Shown here piece by piece: positions 9,901-15,940 of a DNA stretch of 64,000 bases. The translations under genes and the position numbers were made by a program. Source of the DNA: Planctomycetota bacterium (GTDB lineage: Bacteria > Planctomycetota > MHYJ01 > WSZJ01); assembly GCA_016190145.1 (NCBI GenBank), contig JACPRD010000137.1, positions 1 to 64,000 of the forward strand, given 5' to 3'. Position 1 is the stretch's first letter. Every line of letters starts with the position of its first letter. Below the pieces are notes generated by a model. That model was not told the origin of the DNA. It saw nothing but the letters and a program-made list of their open reading frames with translations, and ran no database searches.

Positions 9901-10482
9901 GTTGAGGATGGTCCCGAGCTGGTTGAGCATGCGCTTGATCTCGGGGTTCTGGTCGTTGACGTAGAGCATCGAGGCGCAGTCGAGGATCTTGAGGGCGTAG
10001 ACGTCGCCGTTCGGCTCGTAGGTGCCGGGGAAGGTGCCGGAGACGCCGACCACGGAGACATCCGGGAAAGAGATGCCGCCGGGGGTGCCGGTGGTGATGG
10101 CGGTGTCGACGACGGTTTCGAGGTTGCGCGGTGCGGTGCCGTAGGCGCGGGTCGGGGTGTAACCGCCGAGGCTCGCGATGACGGCGGGCGTCCAGGTGAT
10201 GCCGCCGACGGCGCCGTTGAGCATTTCACGGTAGTACCAGTCGTTGCGCGTGTCGTCCCAGGCCTGGATCATGGCGCGCCCGCGGATGGAGGCGATGGCG
10301 CGTTCGATCCCCGACTGCGCGAGCATTTTCGCGCGGACCTTGTCGACGTAGCTGCTGGAGACAGCCCGTTCGACGCGGGACAGCGTGGCGAACGTGGCGG
10401 CCAGGAGACCGAGCACGCCGAGCACGCCGAGGGCGACGAGCAGCACGAAGCCGCGGTCGCGAGTGGGGTGGCTGACTCTCAT
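6919..10482 (-). CDS. Giant GspK-like minor pseudopilin with LamG-like domain (paralog 2)
   Basis: 1,187 residues, clearly a duplicate of the protein at 2090-5563: near-identical N-terminal helix (GFVLLVALGVLGVLGLLA), then AKMLAQSGIERAIA, LYVNDQNPEIKRML, the GspK signature INVNTASREVLVAMLWGL, and the LamG-like block (FTVEFMYKPELDHWEW, WRAHTWHHIEFGIEK, NAMLFVDGVPASG). Differences concentrate in short loops, suggesting functional divergence rather than recent duplication. The ATG at 10482 has GGAG seven bases upstream, as in the paralog. A strong terminator follows. The 423-base upstream spacer contains GTTAC words that may be regulatory. Role inferred: large exported tip or adhesion subunit of a type II/IV-like pilus. 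Confidence 0.8.
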   Translation of the reverse strand: MRVSHPTRDRGFVLLVALGVLGVLGLLAATFATLSRVERAVSSSYVDKVRAKMLAQSGIERAIASIRGRAMIQAWDDTRNDWYYREMLNGAVGGITWTPAVIASLGGYTPTRAYGTAPRNLETVVDTAITTGTPGGISFPDVSVVGVSGTFPGTYEPNGDVYALKILDCASMLYVNDQNPEIKRMLNQLGTILNINTGFSLGDEIVSAAKTRGKPWNNKSEILDQVFIAKLGATEGRKRFLVARDFITCHAWMDLNTMHFGPKPALAMGEETGETRLADATVPTAPADASRALATASAPYAVSPMFNIQSRMTGTYPTLPGSRFLPVTTIPGLPVNAPIDQGGMFAQFITGQGAATVAGKFGGSNHWVQPRAPINVNTASREVLVAMLWGLTASFVDYNHPTGTLQVRAVSISKTQAETAADYIVNGRYTHGTPAGAWGYNDWMHFRQDVIDTIPGLDRFQTALIHANCNPNTEIKKLNPDLLLVDSNPRVNSQDFVRLDKSDITVKSTELTFCSGGFYEIEALGRVYNSGRIMSEEKIETVVKVYDVLRYTNQEQFEKDRNWTNDDSAKSEGSLLAGGFPPVVSMPEYPYAAGTMSASGKLMTLKAPANPYRSTTGDFSWAADYDGYLILNGPAKVVAGTSPGDFNSGAKCRSTAASALPPDQIAPNTAVNGCYWKNSGEACKISFINGFNMGTLRPQQSHANTVANSQKHLSPNPTNPEYSYSCPNCDGTMYSYSPVNTLTMDTDYKSAYYSPKMPYQISPGAAVNRTITSTPSLGSGFMEGGADLQPFGVYVNYLKRRRFLTYWADELPTGSFTVEFMYKPELDHWEWAKGLPKTAASLTWDAGPCAKMHLWGIGAASDGSNAQMWVYVWGSRVYFDLKYNGFAPNYVMFADHAWRAHTWHHIEFGIEKEHRFTKSDGTTITVPHNAMLFVDGVPASGVLGGGLWMTDTNPETVGVYGSKAMKLPTAWISATPNNNVSSGPRMEFLSKLQYTPGYGMSKSSTCGTGDNLVIHHWRSHDAPFTPRNRYHSVSYYDGSTYKSGVGYKLEKAGVYKKRLTFLEGVAATGKDVTIGTLSCTHYHPFHVHLYGHDGIGAGGPPPTSFGHITPALRIKTGGSYIDNYYYDGCAGLPIKAKAPAGSELYYLGWFEIASLVPVTMSPILGDISLTYFTEPKTYFRLSSSEAK

Positions 10483-10905
10483 CTTGGCTCTCCGAAGGCG
10501 TAAAAGGAACCGGATTCAGGTGTCTTTTTTCTCAGGCGGTAACACAGTTTCGACCCGCTACTAGCAAATTCTGGTCCTCAGTCAGTGGCTCTGCTTGCTG
10601 CAACTCTCTGTGAATCTTCGGCTTGCAACAATCTGGAATGTGGCACAGGGCGGGCGGTAACACCCAGTGTTACGATTTGGGAAGAAGTTACGGCCGTGTA
10701 ACGCGCGGACAGGGGTGTACGGAGACGGGAAAACAGCAATTTCAAATTGCAACTTCAAAGCGCAATGAGGACGGCCGGGCTTCGGGGTCCAGCAGCAGTG
10801 CGGGACCGGGGCAAGAATGTCAGTAGATCGCGAGTCGCCCTCCGCATGAACAATAACGGGCGCCCATCCCGGAGGACGGACGCCCGCGCGCATCTGCTCT
10901 ACGAC
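10483..10905. other. Intergenic region with GTTAC words and A-family repeat
   Basis: No gene is supported here. It contains repeated (G)GTAAC/GTTAC words (about 10540-10710) in the upstream region of the pseudopilin-like gene. It also holds an A-family repeat remnant (about 10735-10760, with CAACTTCAAAG at 10750-10760) in the orientation opposite to the remnant at 5830. A hairpin (10857-10886) lies after the selenoprotein gene. Confidence 0.4.
10848..10886 (-). terminator. Probable terminator of the rhodanese-GPx gene
   Basis: On the minus strand, beginning 20 bases after the TAA, CGGGCG...CGCCCG forms the base of a hairpin with an imperfect upper part, followed by TTATTGTT. The stem is imperfect and the T tract is interrupted, so this is a moderate call. 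Confidence 0.5.
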
Positions 10906-11808
10906 TTACTTCTTCTCCAATTCCGCCTGGATCGCCTTCAGCGGCCCTTCCTCCGTCACTTTCACCTTCGGCTCGAACCGCGCCACCACCTTGCCCTCCC
11001 GGCTCACCAGGAACTTCGTGAAGTTCCACTTGATGTCGCCCGAGAAGCCGGCGTTCGTCTTCTCGCCCGTCAGATAACTGTAGAGCGGGTGCATTCCGTC
11101 ACCCTTCACGACGATCTTCGAGAACATCGGAAACGTCACCCGGTATGTCTTCTCACAGAAGTCCCGGATCTCCTTCTCCGTCCCCGGCTCCTGCCCGCCG
11201 AACTCGTTGGCGGGGAAGCCCAGCACCACCAGCCCTTTCTCTGAATTCTCCGCGTACAGCTCCTCCAGGTCCTTGTACTGCGGCGTCAGCCCGCACTTCG
11301 ACGCGACGTTCACGATCAGCACCACCTTGCCCTTGAACTCCGCGAGCTTCACGTCCTTGCCCTCGATGTCCTTCATCGTGAACCCGAGCACTCCCTCCTC
11401 CTCTCCGAGCGTCGCCCCCGGCGCGGACGGCTTGCCGGCCTTCTCCCACCCCTCCAGCCCGATCGGGAACACCCGTACGTTCGTGTATCCGAAGCCGACG
11501 GCACGGTCGGCAGCCTTGTGGCAGGAATGTCAGCCTTCGTTCATGCAGTAGAAGACGACCGCCGCCCCCTTGTCCGCGGGCAGGTCCGACGCCTCGTACT
11601 TCACCGCGTTCAGCCAGGTCGCCCCCGGCAGGCGCCGCTTCTCGAACACGAACTTCGGATTGTTGTCGATGACCGTCGCCTTCTTCTCCCTGATCAGCGT
11701 CTCGAGCTCGTCGATCCCGATGTCGGTCCACCCGCTTTTCCTCTCGTCGCACGCCGCGATCGCGGCGCTGAACAGGAGGAGCGCGGGGAGCCAGGCGGAC
11801 GTGCGCAT
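10906..11808 (-). CDS. Probable selenoprotein: rhodanese-like domain fused to glutathione peroxidase
   Basis: One frame runs from the ATG at 11808 (AGGAG nine bases upstream) to the TAA at 10906, interrupted only by UGA at 11532-11530. Read as selenocysteine, the protein has 300 residues. It has a lipoprotein signal (lipobox Cys20), a rhodanese-like domain with active loop YCMNEG-U93-HSCHKAA (Cys88, Sec93, Cys96), and a glutathione-peroxidase/redoxin domain with NVASKCG (Cys172), FGGQEPG (Gln206) and WNFTKF (Trp261-Asn262). The sequence after the UGA keeps rhodanese character (VRVFPIGLEGWEKAGKP), so the stop falls inside the domain where relatives usually have Cys. A SECIS-like hairpin lies 19-36 bases downstream. 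Role inferred: periplasmic, membrane-anchored peroxide or persulfide reduction. Alternative: a nonsense-mutated gene, but the conserved downstream half argues against it. Confidence 0.8.
11494..11511 (-). promoter_or_regulatory. Bacterial SECIS-like hairpin in the rhodanese-GPx mRNA
   Basis: Counting from the base after the UGA, bases 19-36 form GCCGAC-CGUGCC-GUCGGC, a perfect six-pair stem with a six-base loop. The second loop base is G (base 26 after the UGA). The published bacterial SECIS pattern asks for a 3-14-base loop, a G among its first two bases, and 16-37 bases between UGA and that G; all are met. Folding was judged by eye. Confidence 0.75.
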
Positions 11809-12027
11809 AACGGGGGTCTCCTTTAAGAGGAAGGGGGTGACAGGGTGCCAGCAGGCGGTCGCGGATTCAACACGCAAATCCGCGCCGGCATTCCCGATCC
11901 ACGGAACGAGAAACGAGTCACGAGGAACGAGGAACGCCCTTCTTCGGAGAAATCGGACCAAAACTTCTTTAATTAACGCCATGAATCACTTAGCCTGTCT
12001 TTCGACACCCATCCCACGGAGACGACG

Positions 12028-13077
12028 ATGCGCGAGTTCACCCCGCTGACCGACGGCGCCGACTTCAAGGAAGTCCTTTACGACAAGAAGGACGGCGTCG
12101 CGACGATCACGATCAACCGCCCCCAGAACCACAACGCCTACTCCACCCGCGCCCTCCGCGAACTCGCCCGCGCGTTCGAGGACGCCGGCTGGGACGACCG
12201 CGTGGCCGCCGTCGTCTATACCGGCGCGGGCGAGCGCGCCTTCTGCACCGGCGGCGACGTCAAGGAGTACGCCGAGGTCTACGTGCAGCGCCCCCGCGAC
12301 TACTGGAAGTACATGAGCTGCTTCCGCGCGTACATCGAGTCCATCATGCACTGCCCCAAGCCCGTCATCGCCCGCATCAACGGCATCGCGGCCGGCGGCG
12401 GCAACGAGTCCCAGCTCGCCTGCGACCTCGCCGTCATCGCCGAACACGCCTGGGTCGGACAGGTCGGCACTTCCGTCGGCTCCGTCGCCTGCGGCGGCGC
12501 CACCCAGTGGCTCCCCCTCGTCGTCGGCGACCGCCGCGCCCGCGAGATGCTCATGATGAACCCGCGCATTCCGGCGCGCAAGGCGCTCGAGTGGGGCCTC
12601 GTGAACGCCGTCGCGCCGTCCGTCACGCGCGCCGGTCAGTTCGTCGACAACCCGACCGACGAGCAGGCGAAACTCGCCCTCGACAGGAAGGACGGCTGGG
12701 CCATCGACCTCTCCCGCCTCGACGCGAAAGTCGCCGAGTACGTGAAAAACCTGAAGGAGAAGTTCCCGGAGTGCCTCCGCTACACCAAGATCCAGACGAA
12801 CCAGAACAAGGAGGCCGTCTGGCACGCCACCGTCGGACACGCCCAGGACTGGCTCGCCCTGCATTTCACATCCCCCGAACCCCAGGAGGGCATGCGCGCG
12901 TTCGCCGAAAAACGGAAGACGAATTACGCGGGGATGCGCGCGAAATGGGCCGAGGACGCGTCGCCGGAATATCCGTTCGGGCCGCCGGTGGGGGCGTGTC
13001 CGAAATGCAACGCGAAAGGAATCCCGGGGCAGTTCAAGTTCTGCGGGGTGTGCGGGCATGAGCTCCCCCGGACCTAG
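12028..13077 (+). CDS. oah: 6-oxocyclohex-1-ene-1-carbonyl-CoA hydrolase (ring-opening), with C-terminal zinc ribbon
   Basis: 349 residues of the crotonase fold. It adds water to 6-oxocyclohex-1-ene-1-carbonyl-CoA and cleaves the ring to 3-hydroxypimelyl-CoA, the ring-opening step of anaerobic benzoyl-CoA catabolism. Visible motifs: AFCTGGDVKEYAE (residues 71-83), INGIAAGGGNESQLACDL (118-135) and GQVGTSVGSVACGGATQW, which match Oah/BamA more than ordinary enoyl-CoA hydratases. The long C-terminal region typical of Oah is present. It ends in a zinc-ribbon-like tail with Cys324, Cys327, Cys339 and Cys342. GGAG lies six bases before the ATG. The gene overlaps the next SDR gene by 20 bases, followed by dch, so they form one transcription unit. 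Confidence 0.88.
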   Translation: MREFTPLTDGADFKEVLYDKKDGVATITINRPQNHNAYSTRALRELARAFEDAGWDDRVAAVVYTGAGERAFCTGGDVKEYAEVYVQRPRDYWKYMSCFRAYIESIMHCPKPVIARINGIAAGGGNESQLACDLAVIAEHAWVGQVGTSVGSVACGGATQWLPLVVGDRRAREMLMMNPRIPARKALEWGLVNAVAPSVTRAGQFVDNPTDEQAKLALDRKDGWAIDLSRLDAKVAEYVKNLKEKFPECLRYTKIQTNQNKEAVWHATVGHAQDWLALHFTSPEPQEGMRAFAEKRKTNYAGMRAKWAEDASPEYPFGPPVGACPKCNAKGIPGQFKFCGVCGHELPRT

Positions 13078-13744
13078 GGGCGCGATCGTGACCGGAGGCG
13101 CCTCGGGAATCGGGGCGGCGGCCGCGCGTTCGCTCGCGCGGGACGGGTTCGAGGTCGTGACGGTGGACCTCGACAGGCGGGCGCGCGTGCAGGGGGACGT
13201 GCGGAACCCCGAGACCGTGCTCCGGGCCCTCGACGTCCTCAAGACTCCTGTGTACGCGCTCGTGAACTGCGCGGGGGCGGCACGGCCGGGCCCCGTGCAG
13301 GGGCTGTCCCGCGAGGACTGGGACGGCGTGCTCGGCGTGGACCTGACCGGCGCGTTCCTGTTCATCCGTGAAGTGGCCCCGCGCATGGCCGAGGCCGGCG
13401 GCGGGCGGATCGTCAACGTCGCCGCTACGATCGGGCTCCGGGCCCGGCGCGGCGCCGCGGCGCACGCGGCGGCGAAAGCGGGGCTCGTCGGCCTCACCCG
13501 CGCTTCCGCCCGCGACCTCGGCCGGCGCAACATCAACGTGAACGCGGTCGCGCCGGGAGTGGTGGAGACGGCGATGACGGCCGATCTCCCGGCGGAAAAG
13601 AAGAAGGAGCTGGCGGAGGAGACGTGCCTCGGGCGCGTGGCGCAGCCGGAGGATGTGGCGGACGTGATCGCGTTCCTGTGCGGCCCGGGCGCGCGGCATA
13701 TCACGGGGGAAGTCATCCGGGTCGACGGAGGGCAGCTCGCATGA
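13058..13744 (+). CDS. SDR-fold protein lacking the catalytic Ser and Tyr
   Basis: 228 residues with an intact Rossmann cofactor motif (TGGASGIG, residues 12-19), LVNCAGAARPGP, the usual IxVNAVAPG and C-terminal HITGEVIRVDGG of classical short-chain dehydrogenases. The catalytic line is altered: where FabG-type enzymes have Ser and Tyr, this protein has Ala123 (VNVAATIG) and His136 (AAHAAAKAG); only the Lys (140) of YxxxK remains. It starts inside oah and its stop overlaps dch by ATGA, so it is translationally coupled to two benzoyl-CoA pathway genes. It may have an altered mechanism, a cofactor-binding role, or be a subunit. A normal ketoacyl reductase activity is unlikely. Confidence 0.8.
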   Translation: MSSPGPRGAIVTGGASGIGAAAARSLARDGFEVVTVDLDRRARVQGDVRNPETVLRALDVLKTPVYALVNCAGAARPGPVQGLSREDWDGVLGVDLTGAFLFIREVAPRMAEAGGGRIVNVAATIGLRARRGAAAHAAAKAGLVGLTRASARDLGRRNINVNAVAPGVVETAMTADLPAEKKKELAEETCLGRVAQPEDVADVIAFLCGPGARHITGEVIRVDGGQLA

Positions 13745-14499
13745 GCCTGGTCCAGGTGGAACGCGCCGGCGGCATCGTCCGGCTGACCGTCTCGAATCCG
13801 CCGCTCAACATCCTGACGTGCGGCGTGATGCAGGAGCTCACGGCGGCGCTCGGCGGAATCGAGCGCGGAGAGCGCGCGGTCGTGATCCGAGGGGCGGGGA
13901 AGCACTTCTCGGCGGGGGCGGACATCGGGGAGCACCTGCCTGAGAAGGGGCCGGCGATGCTCGAGACCCTGCTCGCGCTGTTCAATGCGCTTCATGAGGT
14001 CCCGATTCCGACCGTGGCCGTCGTTCGGGGGGCGTGCATGGGTGCGGGGCTCGAACTCGCGGCGGCGTGCGACCTCCTGGTGGCGGCGGAGGAGGCGAAG
14101 CTGGGGGTGCCGGAGATCACGCTGGGGGTGATGCCGCCGATCGCGGCGGTGGATCTGCCCCGGAAGATCGGCGCGGCGCGCGCGGCGGAGCTGCTCTACC
14201 TGGGCAAGACGATCAGCGGCAAGACGGCGGGGGAGTGGGGCCTCGCGAACGAAACGGCCCCTGACGCCGAGCTCGACGCCCGCGCCGAAGCTCTCGCCGG
14301 CCGCCTCGCGGGCTTTTCCGGAGCCGCCCTCCGCGCCTGCAAGCGCGCCGTGCAGTCCGCGGCGCAGCGGCCGATCTACTGCGACGCGCTCGCTTCCGCG
14401 ATCCGGGTCTACCATGACGACGTCCTGCCGAGCGAGGATGGGCTGGAGGGGTTGAGGGCATTTCTGGAGAAGCGGAAGGCCGTGTGGAAGGAGAGGTAG
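13741..14499 (+). CDS. dch: Cyclohexa-1,5-diene-1-carbonyl-CoA hydratase
   Basis: 252 residues, crotonase family. It hydrates the cyclic diene made by benzoyl-CoA reductase to 6-hydroxycyclohex-1-ene-1-carbonyl-CoA. The segment KHFSAGADIGEHLPEKGPAM (residues 54-73) resembles Dch of Thauera (HFSFGASVEEHLP, from memory), and VPEITLGVMPPIAA resembles its QPEIKLGVFAPAAS. The oxyanion-hole motif GACMGAGLELAAACD is present. The ATG overlaps the SDR stop (ATGA at 13741-13744). The next gene, had, acts on the product and lies across a 235-base spacer with a foldback repeat. Confidence comes both from the family-specific EHLP and EITLGV stretches and from the neighbours. Confidence 0.87.
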   Translation: MSLVQVERAGGIVRLTVSNPPLNILTCGVMQELTAALGGIERGERAVVIRGAGKHFSAGADIGEHLPEKGPAMLETLLALFNALHEVPIPTVAVVRGACMGAGLELAAACDLLVAAEEAKLGVPEITLGVMPPIAAVDLPRKIGAARAAELLYLGKTISGKTAGEWGLANETAPDAELDARAEALAGRLAGFSGAALRACKRAVQSAAQRPIYCDALASAIRVYHDDVLPSEDGLEGLRAFLEKRKAVWKER

Positions 14500-14510
14500 G
14501 GGCCCCTGGT

Positions 14511-14705
14511 GGGCAACTACAAAGAGAGAACTTCAAAGGCAAAGTAAACTCGGGAAGGACAACTTCAAACGACAAGGGCCCGCCTATTTTCGCGACTCAC
14601 GGCGAGATTCGGGCGGGTTCAATTCTTCACGGGACAGCCCCTTGTCCTTTGAAGTTGTCACTTTGAAGTTACTTTGCCTTTGAAGTTCTTCCTTTGAAGT
14701 TACGC
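14511..14705. repeat. Long foldback element with tandem AACTTCAAAG units between dch and had
   Basis: The left arm (14511-14578) and right arm (14638-14705) are near-complementary over ~65 bases. The reverse complement of the right arm reads GAACTTCAAAGGCAAAGTAA where the left arm reads GAACTTCAAAGGCAAAGTAA, with unit substitutions elsewhere. Four TTTGAAGTT units on the right start at 14648, 14662, 14679 and 14693. The arms enclose a ~60-base G+C-richer loop. As RNA this would form a very stable hairpin just before had. Confidence 0.75.
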
Positions 14706-14734
14706 GTGACCGCCCGATTCATGAGGAACCACCG

Positions 14735-15766
14735 ATGAAAGCAGCCATCTATTCCGGCACCGGCCACAACCTTGAAATCAGGGACATCCCGACGCCCGAT
14801 CCGAAGCCCGGCGAAGCCCGCGTCAAGGTCGCCGCCTGCGGCCTCTGCCACACCGATCTCCATTACCTCGACCACGGCGTCCCGACGTTCAAGAAGCCGC
14901 CGATCATCCTCGGGCACGAGCCGGCGGGCCACGTCGACGCGCTCGGCGCGGGCGTCGAAGGCCTCAAACCCGGACAGGCCGTCCTGCTCCCCGCGGTCTT
15001 CACCTGCGGCGAGTGCGCCATGTGCAAAACGGGGCGCTCGAACATCTGCGAGAAGATGCAGATGCTGGGCAACCACATCGACGGCGCGTTCGCCGAGTAC
15101 GTCTGCGTCCGCGCCCGCGACATCATCCCGCTTCCCCCCGGCATCGACGTCGTCGAAGCCTCGATCGTCGCGGACGCGGTGACGACGGCGTACCACGCGG
15201 TGACGCACCGGGCGCAGGTGCGGCCGGGCGAGCGCATCGCGATCTTCGGCTGCGGCGGGGTCGGGCTCTCTGCGGTGCAGTTCGCGGCGCTCGCGGGCGC
15301 GTTCGTGTACGCGGTGGACCTGGACGAGGGAAAGCTGGCGCTCGCGAAGGAGCTGGGGGCGTTCGAGGCGATCAACGCGAAGACGGACCCGGACGCGGCG
15401 AAGACGATCAAGAAGAAGACGGGCGGCGGGGTGGACAAGGCCATGGAGTGCATCGGCAACCCCGTCACGATCAAGGCCGCGCACACCTCCGTCCGGAACG
15501 GCGGCCGCCTCGTCATCGTCGGCTACTGCGACAAGCCCGTCGAGATGGCCGTGAACAAAATCATGTTCATGGAGCAGGAAGTCATGGGCTCGCTCGGCTG
15601 CCGACCCGTCGACTTCCCGAAGGTCCTCGACCTCTGCGCCGCGGGCCGCTACAGGCTCGCGCCGCTCGTGACGTCGCGGAGACCGCTGGAGAAGGTGAAC
15701 GAAGCGTTCGACGAGCTGCGCGCCGGCAAGTCGGTGCGGAGCGTGGTGATTCCGGGGATGAAATAG
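14735..15766 (+). CDS. had: 6-hydroxycyclohex-1-ene-1-carbonyl-CoA dehydrogenase
   Basis: 343 residues, zinc-dependent medium-chain dehydrogenase. It oxidises the 6-hydroxy group to 6-oxocyclohex-1-ene-1-carbonyl-CoA with NAD, supplying the substrate of Oah. Catalytic zinc ligands Cys38 (ACGLCHTDLHY), His61-Glu62 (LGHEPAG) and the structural zinc cysteines 91, 94, 97 and 105 (CGECAMCKTGRSNIC) are all present. The nucleotide motif FGCGGVGLSAVQFA is intact. The family alone could be any alcohol dehydrogenase; the specific call rests on overall similarity to Had and on co-location with dch, oah and bzdNOPQ. GAGGA lies seven bases before the ATG. It is probably co-expressed with oah-dch unless the foldback in between stops transcription. 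Confidence 0.82.
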   Translation: MKAAIYSGTGHNLEIRDIPTPDPKPGEARVKVAACGLCHTDLHYLDHGVPTFKKPPIILGHEPAGHVDALGAGVEGLKPGQAVLLPAVFTCGECAMCKTGRSNICEKMQMLGNHIDGAFAEYVCVRARDIIPLPPGIDVVEASIVADAVTTAYHAVTHRAQVRPGERIAIFGCGGVGLSAVQFAALAGAFVYAVDLDEGKLALAKELGAFEAINAKTDPDAAKTIKKKTGGGVDKAMECIGNPVTIKAAHTSVRNGGRLVIVGYCDKPVEMAVNKIMFMEQEVMGSLGCRPVDFPKVLDLCAAGRYRLAPLVTSRRPLEKVNEAFDELRAGKSVRSVVIPGMK

Positions 15767-15809
15767 GGGGAAGAAAAAGCCGGGTGGGAAGGATCACATA
15801 GCGAGGTCT

Positions 15810-15917
15810 GACCCCGCGACGCTTGTCACCCGCGCACAACGGCTCCGAGACCCGGCCGCCCTGGAGGCACTGTTCGCCGACTCGCTGGACCCGGTGTACC
15901 GGTTCCTGCTCGCTTGA
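15810..15917 (+). pseudogene. N-terminal remnant of an ECF sigma factor
   Basis: A 35-codon stretch reads RAQRLRDPAALEALF, then DSLDPVYRFLLA and stops. The LF...VYRFLLA pattern is the start of sigma-70 region 2. No ATG or ribosome site is evident and nothing of regions 2.2-4 follows. It is interpreted as a decayed fragment; a chance match cannot be excluded. Confidence 0.4.
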
Positions 15918-15940
15918 CGGCCAAGGGCCCGTTGCCGAGA

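Noticed and set aside
7162-10503. 1,113-codon open frame on the plus strand
   Set aside because: It is the antisense shadow of the giant pseudopilin-like gene: Arg/Val/Ala-rich composition, no recognisable domain, no ribosome site. High G+C makes such frames common here (also 2018-3661, 11986-14415, 21848-25534 and 60525-62798).
11530-11532. UGA as a true stop, leaving a rhodanese fragment and a separate glutathione peroxidase
   Set aside because: The frame continues without another stop, rhodanese-type sequence continues beyond the UGA (HKAADRAVGFGYTNV, GLEGWEKAGKP), and a rule-fitting SECIS follows. The separate start at 11472 has no ribosome site.
14640-14701. TTTGAAGTT arrays as a CRISPR array
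   Set aside because: Units are ~9 bases with 5-8-base spacers, far below CRISPR repeat and spacer lengths, and no cas genes are present.
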